Shown in pieces: positions 1-7,528 of a stretch of DNA of 20,981 nucleotides (positions are counted from its first letter, which is position 1; the number at the start of each line of letters is the position of its first letter). The DNA is from CAYONZ01 sp964405465. GTDB lineage: Bacteria > Bdellovibrionota > Bdellovibrionia > Bdellovibrionales > JAMPXM01. Both the position numbers and the translations under genes were made by a program. The notes under the pieces were generated by a model, which searched no databases, was not told the DNA's origin, and saw only the letters and a program-made list of their open reading frames with translations. Where the stretch lies: assembly GCA_964405465.1 (NCBI GenBank), contig CAYONZ010000054.1, positions 1 to 20,981 on the forward strand, read 5' to 3'.

Positions 1-9
1 TCTCTGAGT

Positions 10-834
10 TTATTTCTCAGGTTGTTCCGATTGTTGAATGCTTTCTCGAAGCATAGACTTGATGTACTTGCTGCGAGGGGATCCGCCTAGCAGTGATTTC
101 AAACTTTGGTGGACTGATGGATCGTTGATAAGCTGGCCAAGAGAGCCCTGGCCTTTGTCGATTTTTTCAAGAATGCTGTTAAGATTGGTAACCGCCTGAG
201 AAAGCTTTTTGTTCTTTGGAATTTCTTCGTGCAAATCAGCAACAAGTTTGTCGAGTTCGGTAATGGTCTTTTTAAACTGTCCAGTGATGTCTGCAAGATT
301 AGACATCACTTGAGCGGGTTTGCCATGTTGGTTGAGTGAGGCGACCAAGATGTGCATCTCTTTGATAAGCTCAAAAGCTCGCCCGGCGCCATCTTCTTTC
401 GAATTGAGCATTTTCAAAAAGTCGCCAGAATCGTTTGCAGCCAAGAGTGACATCGGTTCAATGGCCTTTGCTGTCGTTGGTCCAGGAGAAATATAAACGA
501 ATTTATCACCTAGTGCGCCTTGTGTGCGAATTTCAACAGTACTGCCTTCGGTGATACGTGAAGCGTGTTCGACATTTACCAGTAAAAGAATTTCGAGCTT
601 GTTGTCAGAACCGAAAGTGATTTTTTTGATGTTGCCCACTGGAACTCCTGCCAATGAGACCACACTGCCAGGAAACAAGCCCTGCACTTCCGAAAACTGC
701 ACGCGGTAGTTGGCGTATCGAGTGAGAAAGATACGATTTCCGCCAAGAGCTAAAATGGAGAGAGTGACCACTAGTAAACCTAGGGCAACAAACAAGCCGA
801 CCTTGTATTCAAGACGTGAAGAATATTGTTCCAT
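10..834 (-). CDS. mlaD: MlaD-like MCE-domain lipid transport protein
   Basis: This is the periplasmic, inner-membrane-anchored substrate-binding subunit of an Mla-type phospholipid ABC transporter. It has 274 aa. A short cytosolic N-terminus is followed by one membrane helix at about residues 12-31 and an MCE domain at about 42-119, which contains the typical GxxVxxxGVxVG segment (residues 56-68). About 150 residues of mostly helical sequence follow, including a KGQGSLGQLINDPS segment (227-240) of a kind common in MCE-protein tails. E. coli MlaD is about 180 aa, so the C-terminal part is extended, as in many deltaproteobacterial homologues. The ATG has a strong AAGGAG Shine-Dalgarno and lies 8 bp after mlaF. 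It is the last gene of the lipoprotein-mlaE-mlaF-mlaD operon. A small inverted repeat (CTGAG 4-8, CTCAG 16-20) spans the stop codon; any terminator would lie outside the window. Family assignment is firm; lipid specificity and direction of transport are unknown. Confidence 0.93.
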   Translation of the reverse strand: MEQYSSRLEYKVGLFVALGLLVVTLSILALGGNRIFLTRYANYRVQFSEVQGLFPGSVVSLAGVPVGNIKKITFGSDNKLEILLLVNVEHASRITEGSTVEIRTQGALGDKFVYISPGPTTAKAIEPMSLLAANDSGDFLKMLNSKEDGAGRAFELIKEMHILVASLNQHGKPAQVMSNLADITGQFKKTITELDKLVADLHEEIPKNKKLSQAVTNLNSILEKIDKGQGSLGQLINDPSVHQSLKSLLGGSPRSKYIKSMLRESIQQSEQPEK

Positions 835-842
835 ATCTCTCC

Positions 843-1661
843 TTAAGGCTCATCGCCCTTAATAAAACCACGCACACGTTTGTCCGAAATGGACTCGAGT
901 TCAGAACGATCAATCACTTTATAAATGACTCCATCTAAAAGCAGAGCAATGCGATCGCAAACGGCAAACGCACTCGGCATGTCGTGGGTCACAAAAAGAG
1001 AAGTCACTCCCTTTGCCTTTAATTTCAAAATCATTTCTTGAATGCGAACCGTATTGAACGGATCAAGTCCTGCTGTAGGCTCGTCATAGAGAACGACATC
1101 AGGGTGAAGCAAGATCGAGCGAGCAAGACCCACGCGCTTCTGCATGCCTCCTGAAAGATTCGCCGGAAAAACATTCTCATTGCCACGCAGACCAAATTCA
1201 TCCAATTGATCGGTGACGGCTTGCCAAATTTCAGACTCCGACATTTTGGTATGTTCGCGTAGAGGGTAGGCAAGATTCTCATAGACACTCATTGAGTCAA
1301 ACAGCGCGCCGCCTTGAAACACGTAGGCAATTTTTTTGCGAATGCGTACGAGGTCGCGATCTTTAAGTTTAGTGATGTCTTCGCCTTCGACTAAAACTTG
1401 ACCCGCGTCTGGTCGTTCAAGGCCAATAAGGCTACGTAAGATAACACTTTTACCTGCACCCGAACCGCCAAGTAGTCCAAGGCATTCGCCTCGGCGAACT
1501 TTTAGATTGATATCGCGATGAACGACCTTCAGACCAAATGACTTTCTAAATCCTCGAAGTTCCACAATTGGATTTGCATCGAGATCAATTGTTGAAGAGT
1601 CTCTTTGAGCTTTGTCATTTGGGGCATTGTCTGTGTTGGGGTGGGTCTTGTGCTCACTCAT
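843..1661 (-). CDS. mlaF: MlaF-like ABC transporter ATPase
   Basis: This is the cytosolic ATPase that powers the MlaE permease. It has 272 aa with a complete nucleotide-binding domain: Walker A GGSGAGKS (65-72), Q-loop Q116, signature LSGGMQKR (169-176), Walker B VVLYDEP with D193/E194, and switch histidine H226 in VTHD. The signature form LSGGMxKR and the ATPase-permease-MCE gene set are typical of the Mla/MCE transporter subfamily. The first ~30 residues are polar and rich in D, N, T and S, a short disordered extension ahead of the domain. The start lies only 3 bp after the mlaE stop and its Shine-Dalgarno is weak, which suggests translational coupling to mlaE. All catalytic residues are present. 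Confidence 0.95.
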   Translation of the reverse strand: MSEHKTHPNTDNAPNDKAQRDSSTIDLDANPIVELRGFRKSFGLKVVHRDINLKVRRGECLGLLGGSGAGKSVILRSLIGLERPDAGQVLVEGEDITKLKDRDLVRIRKKIAYVFQGGALFDSMSVYENLAYPLREHTKMSESEIWQAVTDQLDEFGLRGNENVFPANLSGGMQKRVGLARSILLHPDVVLYDEPTAGLDPFNTVRIQEMILKLKAKGVTSLFVTHDMPSAFAVCDRIALLLDGVIYKVIDRSELESISDKRVRGFIKGDEP

Positions 1662-1664
1662 ATT

Positions 1665-2453
1665 TTATTTCTCGAGAATAATAAAAAAGAGTTTTGTTAA
1701 AAAATAATCACTGACGAGAATCAGAATTGACGACGAGACTACGGCCTTGGTGGTGGCAATTCCTACTCCCAATGTGCCACCTTTGACGTTGAGTCCAAAG
1801 TAACAGCTGGCAACTGAAATAAAAAATGCAAAGAAAAATGTTTTAAGCATGCCTGAGGCATAGTCGACAAGTGTGATGGTTTGCAGAATTTTTTCTAAGT
1901 AAAAGCCGGGATCAAGCCCAAGCTCGTGTACTCCAACAAGAAGTCCCCCCGACACGCCGATAGCGTTTCCCATCGCTGTTAAAAGTGGAAGGGCAATCAG
2001 GCAACCGATGATTCTTGGAATCACGATGCGTTTTATTGGTGAGGTGCCAAGAGCGCGAATGGCATCGATCTGCTGAGTTACCACCATTGAACCAATTTCT
2101 GAGGCAATGCCGGCCCCAACACGTGCCGCAAGCATAAGACTGCAAAACACTGGGCCGATTTCGCGTATGATTGAAAGCGAAACGATTTTTGGAACATAGA
2201 GCTTGCCGCCGAATTTTTCTAAGCCAAGGCCGAACTGCAAAGCCATGACCATTCCGGTGCTTGCTGCGGTGATCAGCACCAGACTCATTGAACGAATGCC
2301 AATTTGGTAGACCTGATCGACAATTAATTCGTGATAAAAAGGAGGTCTGAATAATTCTGAAAACACCTGGCGCAGCAAAAGACCCGCGCCGCCCAAAAAG
2401 CGAACAAGGTCTAAAATCTTTCTTCCCATAGATGCTGCGAGGTTCTTAATCAT
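1665..2453 (-). CDS. mlaE: MlaE-like lipid ABC transporter permease
   Basis: This is the integral inner-membrane permease of the Mla-type lipid transporter. It has 262 aa. An N-terminal amphipathic or interfacial helix is followed by about five hydrophobic segments. The family's conserved core is clear: REIGP (about 97-101), the AARVGAGIASEIGSM stretch (about 108-122), then TQQIDAIRALGTSP, the cytosolic coupling segment that contacts MlaF. The length matches E. coli MlaE (about 260 aa). The ATG overlaps the stop of the upstream lipoprotein gene by 4 bp (ATGA on the minus strand), so the two are translationally coupled. With MlaF and MlaD it should form the MlaFED core complex. No STAS-domain MlaB partner is visible in the window. 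Confidence 0.94.
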   Translation of the reverse strand: MIKNLAASMGRKILDLVRFLGGAGLLLRQVFSELFRPPFYHELIVDQVYQIGIRSMSLVLITAASTGMVMALQFGLGLEKFGGKLYVPKIVSLSIIREIGPVFCSLMLAARVGAGIASEIGSMVVTQQIDAIRALGTSPIKRIVIPRIIGCLIALPLLTAMGNAIGVSGGLLVGVHELGLDPGFYLEKILQTITLVDYASGMLKTFFFAFFISVASCYFGLNVKGGTLGVGIATTKAVVSSSILILVSDYFLTKLFFIILEK

Positions 2454-2938
2454 GGTGCCCTGAAAGAGTTTAAAAAGTTTTCGAACCGACCTTTGTCATC
2501 ATCAAAATATTTTGTCACTCCCACAAAACTAATTGAGTAGGTGCAGTTATTTTTCTTGAAAATTAAAAATTGTAAACGTGTCTTCACTCCATCGAGAAGA
2601 CCTTCAGCTTCGGCGCGTAGCGCTTCACGGTCGTTAAACATTACGCTGTCTTTTTTGGTCACTTTGTGTGCGTCTAAGCTACTAAGAAACTCGTTGAGCA
2701 CGGACTCAAGAGCAGGATCTGAATTCTCATTGCAAACCGAAAAGTAGGAAATCGAGTTGCCATTTTTGATGTTCTTCCAGGCCTTGTCTGCAGACTTGGT
2801 TTTGTTTTGAATGAAGGGTTCGGCAGGGTCTTGAAATTGAACTTTATTTGCTCGTTCTGCCGAACTGGAAGGCAAGTTGATTGAGACACAAGCACAGAAA
2901 AATAAGACAAAAATGGTTAAAAATACTCGATGCAGCAT
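2450..2938 (-). CDS. Predicted lipoprotein, first gene of the mla operon
   Basis: I do not recognise the family. The protein has 162 aa. Its N-terminus is a lipoprotein-type signal: Arg4, a hydrophobic stretch 5-14, then FCAC with Cys17 as the likely lipidated residue. The -3 residue is Phe rather than the usual Leu/Val/Ile, so this is not a perfect lipobox. A polar linker follows (about 20-60). The C-terminal half is mixed alpha/beta with three further cysteines: C15 inside the signal, C69 in YFSVCNEN and C132 in KNNCTYSI. The latter two could pair in the periplasm. It overlaps mlaE by 4 bp and heads the operon, which argues for a role with MlaFED, for example as a periplasmic or outer-membrane partner. 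That role is inferred from context only. An AAGGAAA sequence lies 10 nt upstream of the ATG, a slightly long spacing. Confidence 0.78.
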   Translation of the reverse strand: MLHRVFLTIFVLFFCACVSINLPSSSAERANKVQFQDPAEPFIQNKTKSADKAWKNIKNGNSISYFSVCNENSDPALESVLNEFLSSLDAHKVTKKDSVMFNDREALRAEAEGLLDGVKTRLQFLIFKKNNCTYSISFVGVTKYFDDDKGRFENFLNSFRAP

Positions 2939-3096
2939 ACTCTGTCGATTTCCTTAAATTGAATTCAAGTTGGCAACTTCGTCCAATTTCATATCGGAAC
3001 ATGGGTATGAAAACAAATGGTCTTTTTGTCTGGTATTGTGCCGCGACTCTGACAGGGCTCTTTCAGCCAAAAACCACTTTAGAACGAGACGTTTGT

Positions 3097-3105
3097 TGCT
3101 ATGAT
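3097..3105 (+). promoter_or_regulatory. Candidate extended -10 promoter element
   Basis: The sequence TGC-TATGAT has an extended -10 TGn motif directly before a hexamer matching TATAAT at 5 of 6 positions. No good -35 hexamer is present 17-18 nt upstream. If real, transcription would start near 3112 and give a leader of about 225 nt before the TPR gene. The call rests on the motif alone. Confidence 0.3.
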
Positions 3106-3111
3106 AATAGG

Positions 3112-3153
3112 CTAGTGGTCGAGCCTAGAGGTCCGTTTTTTAGCGACCGTTAG
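3112..3153 (+). other. Leader hairpin upstream of the TPR gene
   Basis: CTAGTGGTCG (3112-3121) can pair with CGACCGTTAG (3144-3153) over ten positions with two G-T wobbles. The 22-nt loop includes a run of six T. The structure begins about where the extended -10 candidate would place the transcription start. The large loop makes it only moderately stable, and its function is unknown. Confidence 0.3.
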
Positions 3154-3293
3154 GACAGCTTTGAACGTCAAAAATCATGGCCATGTCATTTCTTTGTCGC
3201 ACGACCCCCAGAACAAAGACCAGTGTGTTCGTGGAGTGATCAAGCCATTGTCGTTTGTATTCGTGATAAAACAAGTTTTGTTGAGACGAGATC

Positions 3294-3310
3294 TTGGCAT
3301 TGCATGTGCT
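3294..3310 (+). promoter_or_regulatory. Candidate sigma-54 (-24/-12) promoter
   Basis: The sequence TTGGCATTGCATGTGCT fits the sigma-54 consensus YTGGCACG-RNNN-TTGCW in most specified positions. It keeps the essential GG (3296-3297) and GC (3308-3309) with exactly ten bases between them. Transcription would begin near 3321, just ahead of the preferred start of the TPR gene at 3337. A sigma-54 activator is encoded two genes into the same block, so such a promoter would be in context. A single match found by eye can arise by chance. Confidence 0.4.
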
Positions 3311-3336
3311 TTATACCAATTGTGTGGGGTGTTTGC

Positions 3337-6156
3337 GTGCATAGGAATTTGGTCCAGATTAAGTTTCTCTCGACGTTTATCGTGTTGTTGGCATTGTTGT
3401 TCAGCAATGCTGGGTATTCTGCTGACTTTGAGACGGGAGTGACTTCTGAGATCTCGCGAGTTGCGGATGCGACCCACCTAGAGTTTAAGGGCCTGAAAAC
3501 CTGGAAGTACGACCTTAAGCGCATCGAGGGTCAGGATTATCCTAAAATGGTGCTGCGTGTGGCACCACTGTCAACAGATTCAGTGCGACGACTAAAGACA
3601 TACACCGACAATCTAATTGAGAAAATTGAAGTGAATGAGCGTGGAATTGATGATTCATTTGAAATCACATTCCATCTGCGCTCCGATCGTGTTGATGCCT
3701 TTGACTATCAAACAGACAAGCCATCTGGGTTGGTCGTGGACTTTTACCACAAGGACGATGATGCGAAAGAGGCTGTGACTAAATCATCTACGCCGACCAA
3801 GCCAGTCACAGAGATCAAAGAAAAGGTGAGCGCAAATGCAATTTCTAAAGAGCTACCTTTAAAATCAGCGGTGAAAGCTGAGAAGAGTCGCAAGCCAGCA
3901 ACCAGTGAGTTGCTTCAAGGACAGCCGGCTCCACAGGGAGCATTGGAACTAGGTAAAGAATTTAGACATGGAATCTTTGACGGGGGTGATCCTGAATTCA
4001 AAAGGTTCTCTATTGAAGATTATGAAATTCATGACGATGCGTTGATTGCCAGTCGTGCAAACGTCTATTTGCGATTTCCAATGTTACGAATCGAATCTCG
4101 ACACTTAAACAACCTCATGCAGAATCCGCCAATCTATGAAATTGAACCTAAAGAAAGTGAAGAGACTAAAGAAGCACAATTGCTTTTGACACTTTTTAAA
4201 AACAAACGCCAAGCCTTGTTTTTGAAGACGGCAAAATACTTTTTAAACAAATACCCTGAGACGAAGTACGAAGAAATTGTAAAGTACATGATGGCCGATC
4301 AGTACTATCAGTTTTGGAAAGACGACAAAGATGCGGCGAACTTTGAACTGGCCATGGGCTTATATCGGTACCTTGCGGAACGATTTCCTGATTCTCCGCT
4401 GGCGACACGTACCATTCTGTTGATGGGATATGCCCAACAGGACCGCGGTGACAGTTTTGCGGCCCTCAACACCTTCCAACGATTTGAAAGACTTAAACCC
4501 GAGTCTAAGTTTTTTGATCAAGTAAAGATCTCAGAGGCAGAGGCATACTTGAATTTGAAAAAATTTGATGAGGCCTATAAGATTTTGGATGACGTAGAAA
4601 AAACCGCCAAGACTAGGAAAGATTCGTTTGAGGCCGCGTTCCGCAAGGGCGACATCTACTTTGAAGATCGAGATTACCCTGCGGCAATTGCAAAATATCG
4701 TGAGGCCATCAAGAAGTATCCAGAGGCCGCAGGCGAGTACCCTAATGCATTTTTCAACACAGCCGAAGCCTTATATTGGAAACAAGACTATCGCCAGGCA
4801 CTCAATGCTTATCGTGAATTTTTGCAACGCTTTCCTGATAACAAATATGGCGGATATGCAATGACTCGTCTTGGAGAGTCACTAGAAATTTTGGGTGCAG
4901 ATCCCAAGCGTTCAATGGGAGCCTATCTCGAAGCCTATTTTCGTTATCGCGATACACCTGGTGCCGCAGTTGCCAGAGTGCGAACACTTTTTATGAAAAT
5001 GCCTGAGATGAAAGAAAAAGAGTTAAATGCGGCATTTGAGGAAATCGACAGTGTTACTGAAAAGCTCGATCTTCCGAATATCAAAGAATTTGTGACATTG
5101 ATTGAATCGGATGGACAATATCTACGTAAAAAATATGTCGAGTCATATGACGGGCTGATCTCATTTTACCAAATGAATCCGAATTCACCTGAGGCCGATC
5201 GCTTCAAAGGCCGAATTGTGAGAGGTATCACAGCAGAAATTCAAGAAAATGTTGTGCAGAAAAAATTCATTGATGCCCTACGGGTCTATAGTCGATTTGC
5301 GGGATCGTGGCTCAAAGGAAATGAGCGCGTTGATCTTAAAGTTTATGTTGGGCAGGCCTATGAACAGGCTGGTGTCTATAAAGAGGCCGGCCAAATATAT
5401 AGAGATTCTCTCAATAAAGTCTATGCGGCAAAAGGAACGAAGATTGAAAAAGAACGAGGAGTGTTCGAAAAAATTCCGAGTGCCGATTCACTAAATTTGA
5501 GACTGGCTGTGACCTCTGCAAAACAAGGTGAATTTACCCAATCTGCTGACTTTTTAAAGAGTATCAAGACTCCACAATCTCTTTCGGAGGCCGAGCAAAT
5601 TGAAAGAGCAGAAACTTCTGCTGATGTGGCGGTCGCCTTGGGGCAGATCGACACAGCAAAGAAATTTCTTGAACAGTTGTTACAGGCCTGGAAGGGCCAG
5701 CCGGTAGCGACCTCTGGGTTGTATCTTAAACTGGCCGAACTCGGACGTAAGACAGGCGATAGTAAAAATGCAGAAGTGAATGTGGAAAAAGTTTTGGCCA
5801 TGCAGTCTGACACGGGATTGGTTCCTGGTGATGTTCATGCCAAGGCTTTAGAGCTTAAAGGTGATTTGCTACTAGCGCGCGGAAAGCGGGCCCAAGCCGT
5901 CGAGACCTACAAAGAATTGCTCGAAGGGTACGAATCTAAATCGTCATTGAGTTCGGTACGCTATCGTGCAGGAAAAGTGTTGTTTGAAGACAAAGACATT
6001 AAGGGTGCTGAGACGGTTTGGAATGAGCTTAAGAGTGATGACAAAAGCATGTGGTACAAGCTGGCACAAGAGCAACTGCAAAATGCAAAATGGAAAGGCG
6101 ATTACAAGAGATACATTGATCGTATTCCTGCCATGCAAGACATGAGAAAGAAGTAA
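3337..6156 (+). CDS. Secreted TPR-repeat protein at the head of the flagellar block
   Basis: This is a large exported protein of about 939 aa if translation starts at GTG 3337. The frame stays open back to GTG 3223, but the upstream 38 residues look non-native (several Cys and Trp) and would place the signal peptide internally. TTG 3349 is an alternative start. From GTG 3337 the N-terminus is a classic signal peptide: basic HRN...K, a hydrophobic core at 10-22, and cleavage near SNA or YSA (25-29). Residues ~30-135 look beta-rich and AMIN-like. A Lys/Ser/Thr/Pro-rich linker covers ~140-205. The rest is a long alpha-helical array with TPR-like units, such as LAERFPDS near 347, YREAIKKYPEA near 454 and YREFLQRFPDN. 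It should act in the periplasm. It lies 3 bp before the sigma-54 activator and is probably co-transcribed with flgB onward. A motor scaffold role is an inference; the exact family is not recognised. Confidence 0.85.
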   Translation: MHRNLVQIKFLSTFIVLLALLFSNAGYSADFETGVTSEISRVADATHLEFKGLKTWKYDLKRIEGQDYPKMVLRVAPLSTDSVRRLKTYTDNLIEKIEVNERGIDDSFEITFHLRSDRVDAFDYQTDKPSGLVVDFYHKDDDAKEAVTKSSTPTKPVTEIKEKVSANAISKELPLKSAVKAEKSRKPATSELLQGQPAPQGALELGKEFRHGIFDGGDPEFKRFSIEDYEIHDDALIASRANVYLRFPMLRIESRHLNNLMQNPPIYEIEPKESEETKEAQLLLTLFKNKRQALFLKTAKYFLNKYPETKYEEIVKYMMADQYYQFWKDDKDAANFELAMGLYRYLAERFPDSPLATRTILLMGYAQQDRGDSFAALNTFQRFERLKPESKFFDQVKISEAEAYLNLKKFDEAYKILDDVEKTAKTRKDSFEAAFRKGDIYFEDRDYPAAIAKYREAIKKYPEAAGEYPNAFFNTAEALYWKQDYRQALNAYREFLQRFPDNKYGGYAMTRLGESLEILGADPKRSMGAYLEAYFRYRDTPGAAVARVRTLFMKMPEMKEKELNAAFEEIDSVTEKLDLPNIKEFVTLIESDGQYLRKKYVESYDGLISFYQMNPNSPEADRFKGRIVRGITAEIQENVVQKKFIDALRVYSRFAGSWLKGNERVDLKVYVGQAYEQAGVYKEAGQIYRDSLNKVYAAKGTKIEKERGVFEKIPSADSLNLRLAVTSAKQGEFTQSADFLKSIKTPQSLSEAEQIERAETSADVAVALGQIDTAKKFLEQLLQAWKGQPVATSGLYLKLAELGRKTGDSKNAEVNVEKVLAMQSDTGLVPGDVHAKALELKGDLLLARGKRAQAVETYKELLEGYESKSSLSSVRYRAGKVLFEDKDIKGAETVWNELKSDDKSMWYKLAQEQLQNAKWKGDYKRYIDRIPAMQDMRKK

Positions 6157-6159
6157 AAA

Positions 6160-7122
6160 ATGAGTCAGGAAAAAACAGTATTTTTGACCGTTGATACTGA
6201 AATGCGAAAGGTCTTGGCCATTGCCGACAACGTCGCCTCAAGTCGGGCAACAGTTTTGCTTTGTGGTGAGAGTGGCTGTGGTAAAGAAATGCTGGCTCAG
6301 TATATTCATCGAAAAAGTCCTCGGGCTCATCGCAAGCTTGTAGCTCTAAATTGTGCGGCTATTCCCGAAGGACTATTAGAGAGCGAACTGTTTGGTTTTG
6401 AAAAAGGGTCCTTCACGGGTGCTCATGCTAGTAAACAGGGTAAGTTTGAGCTCGCACATGAAAGTACACTTTTATTAGACGAAATTAGTGAGATGCCACT
6501 TTTATTACAAACAAAACTTTTGCGAGTGATCCAAGAAGGCGAAATTGAACGGGTGGGGGGCAAAGCTCCGATAAAGGTGAATGTTCGTTTGATTGCAACC
6601 AGCAACCGAGATTTAAAGTCTATGGTTCGCCAAGGTCTTTTTCGTGAAGATCTCTTTTACAGATTAAATGTGATTCCCATTACAATTCCACCTCTGCGAC
6701 AGCGGTTGAAAGATATTGATGTGTTGTCGCGTCTATTTGTTGATCGTGCGTGTGAACGAAATGAACTAACCGAGAAGAACTTGACAGCCGAAGCGTTGCA
6801 AAAACTAAAGGCCTGGTCATGGCCTGGGAACGTTCGTGAGCTTGAAAATGTTTTAGAGCGTTCCGTGCTGATGGCCACGCAAAACGAAATTGGCGCATCC
6901 GATATCTTAATTAACGATCACGGTGATTTCGTACAGGCAAACACCAACTCGGCGATTTCTCCGGGGATGAGTCTTTCTGAAGCAGAACGATTGTTGATTT
7001 TAAAAACGCTGGAGCTGACCGAGCAGAATCGGGCTCAAGCGGCTAGAGTATTGGGAATTAGTGTTCGCACTTTGCGAAACAAACTCCATGAGTATGGAGT
7101 TATGGGAGGCCCGAATGAGTGA
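6160..7122 (+). CDS. Sigma-54 AAA+ transcriptional activator without receiver domain
   Basis: This bacterial enhancer-binding protein remodels sigma-54 RNA polymerase by ATP hydrolysis and probably activates flagellar genes. It has 320 aa. Residues 1-28 are a short lead-in with no receiver, GAF or PAS domain. The AAA+ domain follows with Walker A GESGCGKE (36-43), sigma-54-contacting GSFTGA loop (83-88; Ser in place of the commoner Ala), Walker B LLLDEIS (104-110), sensor I ATSNRD (146-151), arginine residues R162 and R168 in FREDLFYRLN, and sensor II GNVREL (223-228). A Fis-type helix-turn-helix spans about 276-313 (RAQAARVLGISVRTLRNKL). FlgR, FlrC and FlbD have an N-terminal receiver; this protein ends where theirs would join, resembling PspF in layout. 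The ATG lies 3 bp after the TPR gene, and the end overlaps flgB by 8 bp. The regulatory target is inferred from location. Confidence 0.93.
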   Translation: MSQEKTVFLTVDTEMRKVLAIADNVASSRATVLLCGESGCGKEMLAQYIHRKSPRAHRKLVALNCAAIPEGLLESELFGFEKGSFTGAHASKQGKFELAHESTLLLDEISEMPLLLQTKLLRVIQEGEIERVGGKAPIKVNVRLIATSNRDLKSMVRQGLFREDLFYRLNVIPITIPPLRQRLKDIDVLSRLFVDRACERNELTEKNLTAEALQKLKAWSWPGNVRELENVLERSVLMATQNEIGASDILINDHGDFVQANTNSAISPGMSLSEAERLLILKTLELTEQNRAQAARVLGISVRTLRNKLHEYGVMGGPNE

Positions 7123-7528
7123 TTTGTTAGACAAAACCACGCTCGCGCTGCAAACCTCAGCGCGAATGCGACAGCTTCGAGGCAACATCACTTCTGCGAA
7201 TATTGCAAATGCTGAAACTCCCGGTTACACGGCGAAGAAGGTAGATTTTGAAGAAGCTCTTTCGCGTGCGTTAAATGTGGAAGGCATGAATAAACTAGAA
7301 GGTGAACAGCCCGAACACTTTCCGATGGGTCCAGGCGCAATGTCCAGAGTGAAGGCCGATGTCTATGATAATCCAGAAGGCACGGTAAGTAATGATGGAA
7401 ACAATGTGGACCTTGAACGTGAAATGACCAATTTGGCAGAGAACAGTATCATGTACAAAGCCGCGATTCAGCTGATCAATAAGAAGCTCGCGGCCTTAAA
7501 GTATGCGATCACTGAGGGAGGTAGATAA
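7115..7528 (+). CDS. flgB: Flagellar basal-body rod protein FlgB
   Basis: FlgB is a proximal rod subunit exported by the flagellar type III apparatus. The start is ATG 7115, giving 137 aa, because a GGGAGG Shine-Dalgarno (7104-7109) sits 5 nt upstream; an open frame reaching back to 7061 has no such site. The N-terminal helix carries the rod/hook family signature NITSANIANAETPGYTAKKV, which matches the N-x-A-N-x-x-T-P-G-Y pattern, and the C-terminal helix (MTNLAENSIMYKAAIQLI) packs with it. Length is normal for FlgB (about 130-140 aa). It overlaps the activator gene by 8 bp and flgC by 1 bp (TAATG). Confidence 0.96.
   Translation: MSDLLDKTTLALQTSARMRQLRGNITSANIANAETPGYTAKKVDFEEALSRALNVEGMNKLEGEQPEHFPMGPGAMSRVKADVYDNPEGTVSNDGNNVDLEREMTNLAENSIMYKAAIQLINKKLAALKYAITEGGR

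Larger units (their letters stand above)
2939..3336. other. Divergent intergenic region, about 400 bp
   Basis: This gap separates the leftward mla operon from the rightward flagellar block, so promoters for both should lie here. I see an extended -10-like TGC-TATGAT at 3097-3105, a 10-pair hairpin at 3112-3153, and a sigma-54-like element at 3294-3310, each described separately. On the minus strand a TTGGAC/TTCAAT pair with 17-nt spacing upstream of the lipoprotein gene is too weak to call. Short open frames on the plus strand (2881-3153 and 3161-3442) have no convincing ribosome binding site or recognisable protein sequence and are not called. Confidence 0.6.

Noticed and set aside
2881..3153. 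Open frame of 90 codons on the plus strand in the divergent gap
   Set aside because: It overlaps the 5' end of the lipoprotein gene on the other strand, has no convincing ribosome site and encodes no recognisable sequence.
3223..3336. Longer N-terminus for the TPR protein
   Set aside because: The added 38 residues contain several Cys and Trp and would place the signal peptide internally; a sigma-54-like site also lies here.
3161..3442. Open frame of 93 codons overlapping the start of the TPR gene
   Set aside because: It lies out of frame over the TPR signal peptide region and is Cys/Arg-rich, typical of a shadow frame.
7061..7114. Upstream extension of FlgB
   Set aside because: The Shine-Dalgarno GGGAGG and the family N-terminus both point to ATG 7115; the extension lies inside the activator's DNA-binding domain.
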